A DNA stretch of 64,000 nucleotides, taken from Neisseria dentiae. GTDB lineage: Bacteria; Pseudomonadota; Gammaproteobacteria; Burkholderiales; Neisseriaceae. The translations under genes were made by a program, and so were the position numbers. The first letter of the stretch is position 1, and every line of letters begins with the position of its first letter. The DNA lies in the NCBI RefSeq assembly GCF_024580525.1, contig NZ_JANIKQ010000005.1, forward strand, positions 1 to 64,000, written 5' to 3'. The notes under the pieces were generated by a model. That model saw nothing but the letters and a program-made list of their open reading frames with translations. It had not been told where the DNA came from and searched no databases. Of this stretch, positions 1 through 8,589 are shown in pieces.

Positions 1-33
1 TCAATCTGAGCCAGGATCAAACTCTTATGTTCA
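1..33 (-). rRNA. 16S rRNA, 5' end (partial)
   Basis: The reverse complement of the first 33 bases reads TGAACATAAGAGTTTGATCC followed by TGGCTCAGATTGA. This is the conserved start of bacterial 16S rRNA, including the universal 27F primer site, with the TGAACATAAGAG lead-in typical of Neisseria. The gene runs leftward out of the window, so only the start is visible. The boxA element and promoter at higher coordinates confirm the orientation. Confidence 0.95.
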
Positions 34-158
34 ATCTCTAACTTTTTAACTTCTGGTCTGCTTCAAAGAAACCGACAAAGAATAGATATATCTACATCTT
101 GTCTGTTTTTGTCGCAGTGTGAGGCACTAAGGCACTCACACTTATCGGTAATCTGTGT

Positions 159-170
159 TGTTAAAGAGCG
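159..170 (-). promoter_or_regulatory. rRNA leader boxA antitermination site
   Basis: The minus strand reads CGCTCTTTAACA, one base different from the E. coli rrn boxA (TGCTCTTTAACA). It lies between the promoter and the 16S 5' end, as expected for a NusB/NusE loading site in an rRNA leader. Confidence 0.8.
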
Positions 171-201
171 TTTCCTGCTGCCGAAGCAGCGAAGAAAGCG
201 A

Positions 202-231
202 ACTATACACAACCTCCAACAAAACAGTCAA
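202..231 (-). promoter_or_regulatory. rrn operon promoter
   Basis: The minus strand has TTGACT (226-231) and TATAGT (202-207) separated by 18 bp, upstream of boxA and the 16S start. This is a sigma-70 rRNA promoter; transcription should start near position 195, giving a leader of about 160 nt. The surrounding 170-310 stretch is AT-rich, as expected of an UP-element region. Confidence 0.75.
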
Positions 232-309
232 CACAAAAACCAAAAAATCCCACACCAAAAACAACAACCGACTGTTTCACAACAATATTTAATTCAACAC
301 AAACATTAA

Positions 310-335
310 GCCGCCTGAAAATGTTTCAGACGGCC
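310..335. repeat. DUS inverted pair between rrn and dnaE
   Basis: The left arm is the variant GCCGCCTGAA and the right arm is a perfect DUS. It separates the divergent rrn promoter from dnaE. The remaining 336-473 stretch holds a possible dnaE -10 box (TACAAT, 432-437) and nothing else recognised. Confidence 0.6.
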
Positions 336-473
336 TCAAGTTCTCTAATCAAGTCTAACAGTGAACCCTGAAAAATTATGCTTCACACAAGGTTTGCATA
401 AGCGCCGGCCTGCTTACCCAAGCAAACCTGTTACAATATTCTGAGTTTTCCTTCCCAATTACCTTTTCGCGTT

Positions 474-3400
474 ATGACCAAACCCATTTATATCCCCTTG
501 CGCCTGCATACCGAGTTTTCTATCACCGATGGCACGGTGCGTATCAAAGACGTTGTTAAAAAAGCAGCGGCCATGGGCATTCCTGCATTGGGAATCAGCG
601 ACTTAATGAACACGTTTGGTTTGGTTAAGTTCTATAAAGCCTGTCGCGGTGCGGGCATTAAACCCGTGATGTCGGCTGATGTGTGGGTTGAAAACCCCGA
701 AGCAACCGATAAGCCTTTCAGGGCGGTTTTGATTGCGCAAAACGATGAGGGATACCGGCGTTTAAGCGAACTGCTCACGGCGGCTTATGTGGGGGAGGAT
801 CGTAATCCGGATCATGCGGAGCTTCGCCAAGCATGGTTGGCCGAGGGTGATAACACCGGTTTGATTTGCCTATCCGGTGCACATTACGGCGAAGTAGGCG
901 CGCATCTGATGAACGGCCATCCGGAGGCGGCCAGAGCGGCGGCGCGGAAATATGCGGTGTGGTTTCCGAATGCGTTTTATTTGGAATTGCAGCGTCTGCC
1001 CGAGCGCCCGCAATGGGAAGTTTCGGTTGCCGGCAGTGTGGAAATTGCCGGGGAGCTTGACTTGCCTCTCGTTGCAACTCATCCGGTGCAGTTTTTGAAT
1101 AGCGAAGATTTCCAAGCACACGAGGCGCGGGTGTGTATTGCGGGCGGTTGGGTGCTGGCAGATAAAAAACGCCCGCACGATTTTTCGCCCAGCCAATTTT
1201 TCGTAGCACCCGAGGTGATGGCCGAGCGTTTTGCCGACCTGCCTGAAGCGCTTGAAAATACGGTGGAAATTGCCAAGAGGTGCAATCTCACGCTCACGCT
1301 GGGCAAAAACTTTCTGCCGCTGTTTCCCACGCCCGACGGCATGTCGTTGGACGATTATCTCGTGCAGCTTTCCAACGAAGGTTTGCAGGAACGCATGGTT
1401 CAGCTTTACCCCGACGAGGCCGAGCGCGCCGAAAAAATGCCCGAATATCAGGCGCGTTTGGATTTCGAGCTGAAAATCATCATCCAGATGGGTTTTCCTG
1501 GCTATTTTCTCATCGTACAAGACTTCATCAACTGGGCGAAAAACAACGGCTGTCCGGTGGGGCCGGGGCGTGGTTCGGGCGCAGGTTCGCTGGTGGCTTA
1601 TGCGTTGAAAATTACTGATCTCGACCCGCTGAAATACGCGCTGCTGTTCGAGCGTTTTTTGAACCCCGAACGCGTGTCTATGCCTGACTTCGATATCGAT
1701 TTCTGCCAAAGCAACCGCGGCCGCGTGATTGAATATGTGCGCGAGAAATACGGTGCGAATGCAGTCAGCCAGATTGTTACTTTCGGCACCATGTCGTCAA
1801 AAGCGGTTATCCGCGATGTAGGGCGTGTGCTGGAACTGCCGTTCGGCCTGTGCGACCGCCTCTCGAAACTGATTCCGCTCGAAACCAACCGCCCGGTGAG
1901 CCTCGATAAGGCCATGGAAATGGAGCCGGAAATCAAACAGTTGATTGAAAACGAAGATGCGGGTGAGCTGATCGAGTTGGCGAAAAAGCTGGAAGACCTT
2001 ACCCGCGGCCTCGGCATGCACGCGGGCGGCGTGCTGATTGCGCCGGGCAAAATTTCTGATTTCAGCCCTGTGTATCAGGCCGATGAATCCGCTTCGCCGG
2101 TGTCGATGTACGACAAAGGCGATGTGGAAGACGTGGGCTTGGTGAAGTTCGACTTTTTGGGTCTGCGCAACTTAACCATTATCGAAATGGCGCAGGAAAA
2201 CATCAAAAAAACCGTTGGCGAAACCGTTGACGTCAACACCATTCCGCTCGACGACCAGGCCGCTTACAAGATTTTCCGCGATGCCAACACCACCGCCGTA
2301 TTCCAGTTTGAATCGACCGGCATGAAAAAAATGCTGAAAACGGCACACACCACCAAGTTTGAAGAGCTGATTGCGTTTGTGTCGCTCTACCGCCCCGGCC
2401 CGATGGACAATATTCCCGATTTCGTCGCCCGCATGAAAGGGCAGGCATTCGAATATATCCACCCGCTGTTGGAGCCCGTGCTGGAGCCGACCTACGGCAT
2501 CATGGTGTATCAGGAGCAGGTGATGCAGGCTGCGCAGGTTATCGGCGGCTATTCGCTCGGCGGCGCCGACCTGCTGCGCCGCGCCATGGGCAAGAAAAAG
2601 CCCGAAGAAATGGTGAAGCACCGAGAAATTTTCGCCAAAGGTGCAGAAGAAAAAAACATTCCGCGCCAGAAAGCCGATGAAATTTTCGACTATATGGAAA
2701 AATTCGCCGGCTACGGCTTCAACAAATCCCACGCCGCCGCCTATGCGCTGATTTCCTACCAAACCGCCTGGCTCAAAGCGCACTACCCCGCCGAATTTAT
2801 GGCCGCCACCATGTCGAGCGAGCTGGACAACACCGACCAGCTCAAGCATTTCTACGACGACGCACGCGCCAACGGCATCAGCTTTCTGCCGCCCGACATC
2901 AACGAATCGGACTACCTGTTTACGCCGAACAGCCAAAAACAGATCCGCTACGCCCTCGGCGCCATCAAAGGCACGGGCGAAGGCGCGGTGGCCTCGATTA
3001 TCGAAGCCCGCAGGCAGGGCGGCAAATTCAGCGGCCTGCTCGATTTTTGCGAGCGCGTCGGCAAAGAGCATATGAACCGCCGCACCCTCGAAGCGCTGAT
3101 ACGCGGCGGCGCGTTCGACAGCATCGAGCCAAACCGCGCCATGCTGCTGGCCAATATCGACCTGGCCATGAACAACGCCGACCAAAAAGCCGCTAACGCC
3201 AACCAAGGCGGGCTGTTCGACATGATGGAAGACGCCATCGCCGCCATCGAGCTGGCCGATGCACCCGCATGGAGCGAATCGGAAAAACTCGCCGAAGAAA
3301 AAACCGTTATCGGCTTTTACCTTTCCGGCCATCCGTTCGGCCCTTATGCCGAAGAAGTGCGCCAAATCGCGCCCACCCGCTTAGGCCGTCTGAAACCGCA

Positions 3401-3908
3401 AGACAACGTGCGCGTGGCCGGTTTCGCCACCGCCGTGCGCACCATGATGGGCAAACGCGGCAAAATCGCCTTTGTTACGCTCGAAGACCAAAGCGCCCAA
3501 GTGGAAGTGATGGTAACCGGGCAAGTGCTGGAAGAAAGCGCAGGCCGTCTGAAAGCCGACCAAGTGCTGATTATGGAATGCAAAATCAGCCGCGACGACT
3601 ACAACGGTGGCGACACCCTGCGCATTGTTGCCAACCAAGTGATGACGCTGCAAAGCGCCCGCGAACGCTACGCCCGCAGCCTGAGCCTGTATTTGCGCCC
3701 CGAACACGACATCACGCAATTGGCGGCGCTGCTCACCGGCCACCGCAAACCCGACACCGCCCATATCCCGCTGCGCCTTGCCTACGGCAACGATGCCGCG
3801 TCCGGCCAATTGCGCATCGCCCCGAAATGGGCGGTAACGCCGAGCGCGGAACTTTTCGGCGAACTGGAAAACCTGCTGGGCGGACGGGCGGTTAGGGTAA
3901 ACTGGTAA
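474..3908 (+). CDS. dnaE: DNA polymerase III subunit alpha
   Basis: This is the catalytic subunit of the replicative polymerase, 1144 residues (E. coli about 1160). The N-terminal PHP domain starts with [12 protein letters not shown] (residues 9-20). The palm carries [10 protein letters not shown] (363-372) and PDFDIDF (404-410); D405, D407 and D560 (in [10 protein letters not shown]) fit the three metal-binding aspartates of the C-family. Near the C-terminus there is an OB-fold region ([20 protein letters not shown]), the usual ssDNA/clamp-proximal module. The ATG is the first in frame and sits 37 bp after a TACAAT -10-like box. A DUS hairpin closes the gene. Function is essential and the assignment is secure. 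Confidence 0.98.
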   Translation: MTKPIYIPLRLHTEFSITDGTVRIKDVVKKAAAMGIPALGISDLMNTFGLVKFYKACRGAGIKPVMSADVWVENPEATDKPFRAVLIAQNDEGYRRLSELLTAAYVGEDRNPDHAELRQAWLAEGDNTGLICLSGAHYGEVGAHLMNGHPEAARAAARKYAVWFPNAFYLELQRLPERPQWEVSVAGSVEIAGELDLPLVATHPVQFLNSEDFQAHEARVCIAGGWVLADKKRPHDFSPSQFFVAPEVMAERFADLPEALENTVEIAKRCNLTLTLGKNFLPLFPTPDGMSLDDYLVQLSNEGLQERMVQLYPDEAERAEKMPEYQARLDFELKIIIQMGFPGYFLIVQDFINWAKNNGCPVGPGRGSGAGSLVAYALKITDLDPLKYALLFERFLNPERVSMPDFDIDFCQSNRGRVIEYVREKYGANAVSQIVTFGTMSSKAVIRDVGRVLELPFGLCDRLSKLIPLETNRPVSLDKAMEMEPEIKQLIENEDAGELIELAKKLEDLTRGLGMHAGGVLIAPGKISDFSPVYQADESASPVSMYDKGDVEDVGLVKFDFLGLRNLTIIEMAQENIKKTVGETVDVNTIPLDDQAAYKIFRDANTTAVFQFESTGMKKMLKTAHTTKFEELIAFVSLYRPGPMDNIPDFVARMKGQAFEYIHPLLEPVLEPTYGIMVYQEQVMQAAQVIGGYSLGGADLLRRAMGKKKPEEMVKHREIFAKGAEEKNIPRQKADEIFDYMEKFAGYGFNKSHAAAYALISYQTAWLKAHYPAEFMAATMSSELDNTDQLKHFYDDARANGISFLPPDINESDYLFTPNSQKQIRYALGAIKGTGEGAVASIIEARRQGGKFSGLLDFCERVGKEHMNRRTLEALIRGGAFDSIEPNRAMLLANIDLAMNNADQKAANANQGGLFDMMEDAIAAIELADAPAWSESEKLAEEKTVIGFYLSGHPFGPYAEEVRQIAPTRLGRLKPQDNVRVAGFATAVRTMMGKRGKIAFVTLEDQSAQVEVMVTGQVLEESAGRLKADQVLIMECKISRDDYNGGDTLRIVANQVMTLQSARERYARSLSLYLRPEHDITQLAALLTGHRKPDTAHIPLRLAYGNDAASGQLRIAPKWAVTPSAELFGELENLLGGRAVRVNW

Positions 3909-3970
3909 AACTTTTCGGAACAGCAACCGCACAGAAAAGCATTGGCAGGATATTTTCTAAAAACATTACA

Positions 3971-3999
3971 GGCCGTCTGAAAAGGTTTTTCAGACGGCC
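3971..3999 (+). terminator. DUS hairpin terminator after dnaE
   Basis: Two inverted DUS copies form a perfect stem with a very short loop, about 60 bp after the dnaE stop codon. Confidence 0.7.
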
Positions 4000-4068
4000 T
4001 TAAGGTATTTTTGCAAAGGTCTCTGCCTGTCATGTTTGCGAAACCCATACCGGCATTTTACCCCTTGC

Positions 4069-4145
4069 GTCATACTCGGGCTTGACCCGAGTATCTGCTA
4101 TTTCTTTCGAAACGAAAAGATACTCGGGTCAAGCCCGAGTATGAC
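4069..4145. repeat. TACTCGGGC palindromic repeat, copy 1
   Basis: This copy has near-perfect 28-bp inverted arms (GTCATACTCGGGCTTGACCC start). Each arm is itself a palindrome (ACTCGGGCTTGACCCGAGT). The spacer is about 20 bp. It fills the convergent dnaE/MFS gap together with two DUS hairpins and one GCAAAGGTCTC motif (4011-4022). Confidence 0.85.
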
Positions 4146-4192
4146 GACTGTTGAGTATTTCAAACAGCCTGAAACCTTTACCAAACTCACTC

Positions 4193-4223
4193 AGGCCGTC
4201 TGAAAAAGCTTTTCAGACGGCCT
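4193..4223 (-). terminator. DUS hairpin overlapping the MFS gene 3' end
   Basis: An inverted DUS pair whose right arm contains the last codons and the stop of the leftward MFS gene (GCC GTC TGA). It acts as the terminator for that gene. Confidence 0.65.
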
Positions 4224-5388
4224 TTGCCATTCCCCTGCCCGCAATCAGCAGCGCCGCCGCCTGCACCAGCAGCAACACCCACACCACGCCCGTCCAACCG
4301 CCTTGCGCATAAGCCAGCCCGCACAGCCACGAGCCGGCGGTGCCGCCGCCGTAATAAGCCATGTAATACAGCCCGGAGGCCAGCGAACGGCCTTCCGTTA
4401 CATTGGCCGCAATATAGCTGATGGTGGCCGCCTGCGTGATAAACACGCCCGACGACATCAGTGCCAACGCCGCCACCACCGCCGGCAGCGGCGCAAACAG
4501 CGTGCCCAACACGCCCGCGGCCGACAAACCCACCGCCAGCAGAATCGTGCGGCGGCTGCCGAAACGGTTAATCAGCCGCGCCGAGAGCGGCGTAATCACC
4601 ATACCGATTAAATAAACCGCAAACAGATTGGCCAAGCTGCCGCTGTCCAAACGGTAAGGCGCTTGCGCCAAATGCAGGTTGATATAGGTAAAACAGCCCA
4701 CCAGCGAACACAAAACACACGCACCGAGCAGGCAGGCCGCCGCCACATAACGGTTTTTCAGATGGCCCGACAACGTGCGCAAGGCCGTCTGAAAATCCGG
4801 TTTGGGCACAAACCGCTGCGACGCGGGCAACTGCCGCCACACAAACAGCGCCCCCGCAAAACTCAGCGCCGCCATCACATAAAACGCCGAACGCCAACCC
4901 ATCCACTCGCTCAAATGGCCAAGCAGGAAACGGCCCATAAAACCGCCCAGCACCGTGCCCGCCACATAAAGCGACATCAGCCGCGTCATCGCCTTACCGC
5001 CGAACTCTTCGCCGATATAGGCAATCAGCACCACCGTAATCCCCGGCACCGCCAAACCTTGCAGAAAACGGTAAAACATCATCTGCTCAATGGAGGCGGC
5101 CACCGCCAGCAACGCGGTCGGCACGCCGAGAAACAGCAGCGAGCCGACGATAAACACCTTGCGCCCGACGGCGTCCGACAGCATACCCATAAACGGCGAC
5201 ATCAGCGCCACACCGAGCACTGTCGCCCCCACCGCCAACCCCGCCTGCACTTCGCTGGCCTGCAAATCGCGCACCAGCAGCGGCAGCACCGCCTGCACGG
5301 AATACACCTGCAAAAAAGCAAACACGCCGGTTAAGGCAACGGCGAGGCGCAATAAAAAATCGGGGGAGCGGCTGTGTGTGTTCATCAT
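4213..5388 (-). CDS. MFS transporter, drug/sugar efflux type
   Basis: This is an inner-membrane major facilitator protein of about 391 residues with 12 predicted hydrophobic segments. The loop after helix 2 reads GMLSDAVGRKVFIVGS, the MFS signature GxLaDrxGRkxxl. The second half repeats it in weaker form (ARLINRFGSRRTILLA). It resembles the YnfM/arabinose-efflux group; the substrate cannot be read from sequence. The start is ATG 5388 or ATG 5385; an upstream in-frame TTG is less likely. The stop TGA belongs to a DUS, so the C-terminus AKAV is partly set by the uptake sequence. The gene is convergent with dnaE. Confidence 0.85.
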   Translation of the reverse strand: MMNTHSRSPDFLLRLAVALTGVFAFLQVYSVQAVLPLLVRDLQASEVQAGLAVGATVLGVALMSPFMGMLSDAVGRKVFIVGSLLFLGVPTALLAVAASIEQMMFYRFLQGLAVPGITVVLIAYIGEEFGGKAMTRLMSLYVAGTVLGGFMGRFLLGHLSEWMGWRSAFYVMAALSFAGALFVWRQLPASQRFVPKPDFQTALRTLSGHLKNRYVAAACLLGACVLCSLVGCFTYINLHLAQAPYRLDSGSLANLFAVYLIGMVITPLSARLINRFGSRRTILLAVGLSAAGVLGTLFAPLPAVVAALALMSSGVFITQAATISYIAANVTEGRSLASGLYYMAYYGGGTAGSWLCGLAYAQGGWTGVVWVLLLVQAAALLIAGRGMAKAV

Positions 5389-5442
5389 CAAACCGGATTG
5401 GCTGCGGGTAAAAACGGCGCGGGTGCGGATAAAGCGAAATGG

Positions 5443-6003
5443 TTAAACATCGTTCGGACGCTGCGCCCATTTCGGCCCGCTTGCCAGCACCTTATCATAA
5501 ACCGGACAATCCTCTACATGCGCGCCCTTCAGATAGCCCGTGCTCATCAGAAATTCATTCACAATCTCGCCGCCGACAAATTTAAAATGCCGTTTGAACA
5601 GCTTCACCCATTGCGGCAAGGCCAGCGGATGGTGCGCATCGAGCCAGTTTTTAAACGAACCGTATTCCTGCTGCAACAGCAAAATCTGCTGCGCATTGTG
5701 AATGGCCGCGTTGATTTTCAAGCGGTTGCGGATAATGCCCGCGTCGGCGAGCAGGCGTTCGCGGTCGGCTTCGGTGTAAGCCGCCACCGCAGCGATGTCG
5801 AAACCCGAATAGGCCGTCTGAAAACCCGCCTGCTTGTTTAAAATGGTCGTCCAGCTCAAGCCCGCCTGATTGATTTCCAACACCAGCCGCCCAAACAACT
5901 CGTTATCGCCCTCAATCGGAAAACCGTAGGCTTCGGCATGATAAGCCTTGTTGGGATTGCCGCTGTTTTCAGGCAGCGCATTGCAAAATTCGCAGTAATT
6001 CAT
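5443..6003 (-). CDS. tag: DNA-3-methyladenine glycosylase I
   Basis: A base-excision repair enzyme that removes 3-methyladenine from alkylated DNA, 186 residues (E. coli Tag 187). The N-terminal C4, the histidine in YHAEAYGFP and the HVEDC pair near residue 170 match the Tag zinc site. The family core ELFGRLVLEINQAGLSWTTI is intact. It lies directly upstream of the MFS gene on the same strand (gap of about 54 bp), so co-transcription is possible. The ATG at 6003 is the only sensible start. Confidence 0.93.
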   Translation of the reverse strand: MNYCEFCNALPENSGNPNKAYHAEAYGFPIEGDNELFGRLVLEINQAGLSWTTILNKQAGFQTAYSGFDIAAVAAYTEADRERLLADAGIIRNRLKINAAIHNAQQILLLQQEYGSFKNWLDAHHPLALPQWVKLFKRHFKFVGGEIVNEFLMSTGYLKGAHVEDCPVYDKVLASGPKWAQRPNDV

Positions 6004-6096
6004 TTTCAGACGGCCTTTTGAAAAAGAGGCTTTTTTATAAAAAAATCAAAAGATACTCGGTGCAAACTAGAAGATAACGCAAGTATTTGAAACTTA

Positions 6097-6136
6097 GGCC
6101 GTCTGAAAAACCGTATTGCACGTTTTTCAGACGGCC
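6097..6136 (-). terminator. DUS hairpin after gcvH
   Basis: Inverted DUS copies with AAAAAC/GTTTTT extending the stem; it lies about 20 bp after the gcvH stop. Confidence 0.65.
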
Positions 6137-6155
6137 TTTTTTTGTTGCGGCAGGT

Positions 6156-6539
6156 TTAGCCGATTTCGGCGGCGTATTGCTCGGCGCTCAGCAGGCCGTC
6201 CAAATCGGCGGCGTTGGCGGGTTTGATTTTAAAGAACCAGCCTGCGCCGTAAGGCTCGCTGTTGGCGGTTTCGGGTGCATCCACCAGCGCATCGTTCACG
6301 GCCACCACTTCGCCCGCAATCGGCGCATACACATCAGAAGCGGCTTTCACCGATTCCACCACGCCCGCCTGCTCTTCGGCGGCCAGATTGGTGCCCACTT
6401 CGGGCAGCTCTACAAACACGATGTCGCCCAGCAACTCTTGCGCGTGCTCGGTGATGCCCACGGTTACGGTGCCGTCGGCCTCCAAGCGCAGCCATTCGTG
6501 GCTGGACACATATTTCAATTCGGCGGGGATATTGCTCAT
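6156..6539 (-). CDS. gcvH: Glycine cleavage system H protein
   Basis: The lipoyl-carrier of the glycine cleavage complex, shuttling the aminomethyl group from the P protein to the T protein. It has 127 residues (E. coli 129). The lipoylated lysine is K65 in VESVKAASD. The chosen start (MSNIPAEL) has GGAGA upstream and matches family length; longer in-frame starts would add a non-homologous tail. It follows a small lipoprotein gene and gcvT on the same strand. gcvP is not in the window. Confidence 0.96.
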   Translation of the reverse strand: MSNIPAELKYVSSHEWLRLEADGTVTVGITEHAQELLGDIVFVELPEVGTNLAAEEQAGVVESVKAASDVYAPIAGEVVAVNDALVDAPETANSEPYGAGWFFKIKPANAADLDGLLSAEQYAAEIG

Positions 6540-6582
6540 GGTTTGATTCTCCATTGGTTTGAAAGGTTTAAAAAAGCAGCGG

Positions 6583-6708
6583 TTATTTTTCGCACTGCTT
6601 GGTGGTTTCATTATACCTGCCGCCTTCGTCGAGGCAGGCATCTTTGGCGCCGCAGGCTGTTAAAGCGAATGCAATCGATACGGCAAACGGTAATAACATT
6701 CTACACAT
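6583..6708 (-). CDS. Small lipoprotein, 41 aa
   Basis: An unannotated short gene between gcvT and gcvH. The product starts [19 protein letters not shown], a lipoprotein signal with lipobox LTAC (cleavage before C19), leaving a mature 23-residue peptide [15 protein letters not shown] and so on with two further cysteines. I recall similar tiny lipoproteins with a CLDxGGRYN-type core in neisserial genomes, but did not check this. The reading frame is clean from ATG to TAA (42 codons). It could share a transcript with gcvH, 44 bp downstream. The function is unknown; the two mature cysteines beyond the lipidated one could form a disulfide in the periplasm. Confidence 0.7.
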   Translation of the reverse strand: MCRMLLPFAVSIAFALTACGAKDACLDEGGRYNETTKQCEK

Positions 6709-6753
6709 GAAATTCTTTCAACTGTTCATTACGGCTCATTACGGCATTTTATG

Positions 6754-6805
6754 TTTTCAGACGGCCTTAAGGGTATTTTTGCAAAGGCCTCAGGCCGTCT
6801 GAAAA
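6754..6805 (-). terminator. DUS inverted pair after gcvT
   Basis: Two DUS in opposite orientation enclose GGGTATTTTTGCAAAGGCCTC, which contains a degenerate copy of the GAGACCTTTGCAAAA motif. Placed 12 bp after the gcvT stop, it probably separates gcvT from the lipoprotein-gcvH transcript. Confidence 0.55.
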
Positions 6806-6816
6806 ATTTGATTTAC

Positions 6817-7917
6817 TTATTCAAACTGCTGCTTGCCGTTGCGCACAAACGGCAGCTTCAATACGCGCACGTCCACTTCTTTGCCGCGCATCAAAACTTT
6901 GGCCGCTTCGCCGTTAAAGTCTTTCGGCACGCGGGCGATGGCGATGGACTGCTTGAGGCTGGGCGAGAACACGCCGCTGGTGGTGATGCCTTTACCGGCA
7001 TCGGTAATCACTTCCATATGGTCGCGCAGCACGCCGCCTTTGGCGAGCAAGAGGCCGACCTGTTTATAGGCAACGCCTTTTTCTTTCAGGGCAACCAGCG
7101 CGGCTTTGCCGACGAAATCGCGGTTTTCGTCTTTCAAATCCACCGTCCAGCCCATGCCGGCTTCGAGCGGGCTGGTGTCGTCGTCCATATCGTTGCCGTA
7201 GAGGTTCATGCCCGCTTCCATGCGCAGGGTGTCGCGCGCGCCGAGGCCGCAGGGCTGCACGCCGGCTTCGCGCAGGGCGGCGAAAAAGGCGTTGGCTTCG
7301 CTGCCGGGCAGGATCACTTCCACGCCTTCTTCGCCGGTGTAGCCGGTGCGGGCGACAAACCAGTCGTTGCCCAAATCGGCGCCTTGGAATACGGCAAGGT
7401 TGTTTACGGTTTGTGCCCATTCGGGCTTCACTTTCAACAGTTTTTCAACGGCTTTGGGGCCTTGCACGGCCAGCATGGCCAAATCGTAGCGGGGGTTCAG
7501 TTTGATGCCGAATTCTGCGCCGATTTTGGCAAACTGGGCGGAATCTTTCTCGCGGGTGGCGCCGTTGGATACGATGCGGTATTGCGTTTCGGCTTCGTTG
7601 GTGCGGTAAACGATTAAGTCGTCGATCACGCCGCCGTTGTCGTTGAGCATGGCGGAATACAGCGCTTTGCCGACAAAACCGAGCTTGGCCACATCGTTGG
7701 CAATCAGTTTGCGGAAAAAGGCTTTGGCTTGGTCGCCGCTAACGTCGGTTACCAGCATATGGGATACGTCGAACATGCCGGCATCGGTGCGCACGGCTTC
7801 GTGTTCTTGGATTTGCGAGCCGTAGTGAATCGGCAGTTCCCAACCGGCGAAGTCGATTAATTTGCCGTTGGCGTCTTTATGGGCTTGGTTGAAAGGTGTG
7901 GTTTTGAGGGCGGTCAT
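6817..7917 (-). CDS. gcvT: Aminomethyltransferase (glycine cleavage T protein)
   Basis: It transfers the methylene group from H-protein-bound aminomethyl to tetrahydrofolate and releases ammonia. It has 366 residues from the ATG at 7917 ([15 protein letters not shown]), matching E. coli (364). The N-terminal motif [20 protein letters not shown] and the central [10 protein letters not shown] are family hallmarks. An in-frame ATG 15 bp upstream (MENRDM) is possible, but its GGAGA is better used as the ribosome site for 7917. The gene is preceded by a tandem glycine riboswitch, so expression should rise with glycine. Confidence 0.96.
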   Translation of the reverse strand: MTALKTTPFNQAHKDANGKLIDFAGWELPIHYGSQIQEHEAVRTDAGMFDVSHMLVTDVSGDQAKAFFRKLIANDVAKLGFVGKALYSAMLNDNGGVIDDLIVYRTNEAETQYRIVSNGATREKDSAQFAKIGAEFGIKLNPRYDLAMLAVQGPKAVEKLLKVKPEWAQTVNNLAVFQGADLGNDWFVARTGYTGEEGVEVILPGSEANAFFAALREAGVQPCGLGARDTLRMEAGMNLYGNDMDDDTSPLEAGMGWTVDLKDENRDFVGKAALVALKEKGVAYKQVGLLLAKGGVLRDHMEVITDAGKGITTSGVFSPSLKQSIAIARVPKDFNGEAAKVLMRGKEVDVRVLKLPFVRNGKQQFE

Positions 7918-7962
7918 GTCTCGGTTCTCCATAGGTTAAGGATGGCGTTTGCTTTTCACGCG

Positions 7963-8228
7963 ACCCTATCTGTCCTTGAACCTGAGATTTTCGGCTTTTC
8001 CGGTTGCAACGGAAACACAGGCCGTCTGAAACCGGCTTGTGCGCCTGAACCCGTTTCGATGCCGCTTCGGGCTTGGGTTTTCAGACGGCCTTCTCCCCTT
8101 CGGTGGACGCAGCCGCGCCGCTCTCCAGATGTTTGTGATGGTGTGTACAGTCCTTTTGCCTGAGCGATTTAAGGGTGTCTGCGCCTTCGGCGGCTGCGGC
8201 ACAATCGGCCGCAACGCTCTCCTGCACA
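7963..8228 (-). promoter_or_regulatory. Tandem glycine riboswitch (gcvT leader)
   Basis: On the minus strand two glycine aptamers follow each other. Aptamer 1 (about 8146-8228) has GGAGAGCG, GCCGAAGGCGCAG and GCTCAGGCAAAAGGACTG. Aptamer 2 (about 7963-8128) has GGAGAGCGCGG, CCACCGAAGGGGAG and AATCTCAGGTTCAAGGACAG. These are the conserved core segments of the gcvT RNA class. A 73-base insert with an inverted DUS pair (8019-8091) sits in the P3 arm of aptamer 2. In this class cooperative glycine binding usually activates degradation genes. The expression platform lies in the remaining ~45 nt before the gcvT start. Confidence 0.93.
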
Positions 8229-8236
8229 CTTTTTGG

Positions 8237-8265
8237 ATTATGGCGTTAATCCCGCCCCGGGGCAA
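8237..8265 (-). promoter_or_regulatory. Promoter of the gcvT riboswitch transcript
   Basis: The minus strand has TTGCCC (8260-8265), a 17-bp spacer and CATAAT (8237-8242). The predicted start near 8230 coincides with the first aptamer bases. The 8266-8447 stretch beyond is AT-rich with one DUS and no gene. Confidence 0.65.
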
Positions 8266-8447
8266 GGGTATTCTTTACGTTGGCGGGATAAAACGGCTCC
8301 TTCTATTTTATTCAGACGGCCTGAAACAATAATGCCGCCTAAAACAACAGGCATTTTCACAGATTATTTTAAAAAAATATGTTTTTTAAACTATTGTGCG
8401 TTAAGTTGAATTATCTTATATTAAGGCCGTGTTTCAAGCAAAAGCAC

Positions 8448-8554
8448 TATAGTGGCTTCAATTTAAAACAGTACAGCGTTGTCTCGCCTTGCCGTACTAC
8501 CTGTACTGTCTGCGGCTTCGCCGCCTTGTCCTCTTTTAAATTTAAGCCACTATA
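8448..8554. mobile_element. Correia repeat element (107 bp)
   Basis: A complete Correia element with ends TATAGTGGCTTCAATTTAAA and TTTAAATTTAAGCCACTATA flanking the internal GTACAGCGTTGTCTCGCCTT block. Its 107 bp match the short class of these neisserial MITEs. TA at both ends is the expected target. It ends 35 bp before the lrp start codon; Correia ends are known to carry outward promoters. Confidence 0.95.
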
Positions 8555-8589
8555 AAATAAACAACCGCGATAAGAAGAAAGGGCACGAC

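Noticed and set aside
2172-3365. A 397-codon open frame opposite dnaE, and similar long frames opposite dnaK, metE, aceK and the Pat-type gene
   Set aside because: They are mirror frames of highly conserved genes in GC-rich codons; their products are His/Gly/Val-rich with no family resemblance and no ribosome sites.
8479-8589. N-terminal extension of the Lrp gene through the Correia element
   Set aside because: The added residues are encoded by the mobile element; MAQITLDKTDLKIL is the normal Lrp start.
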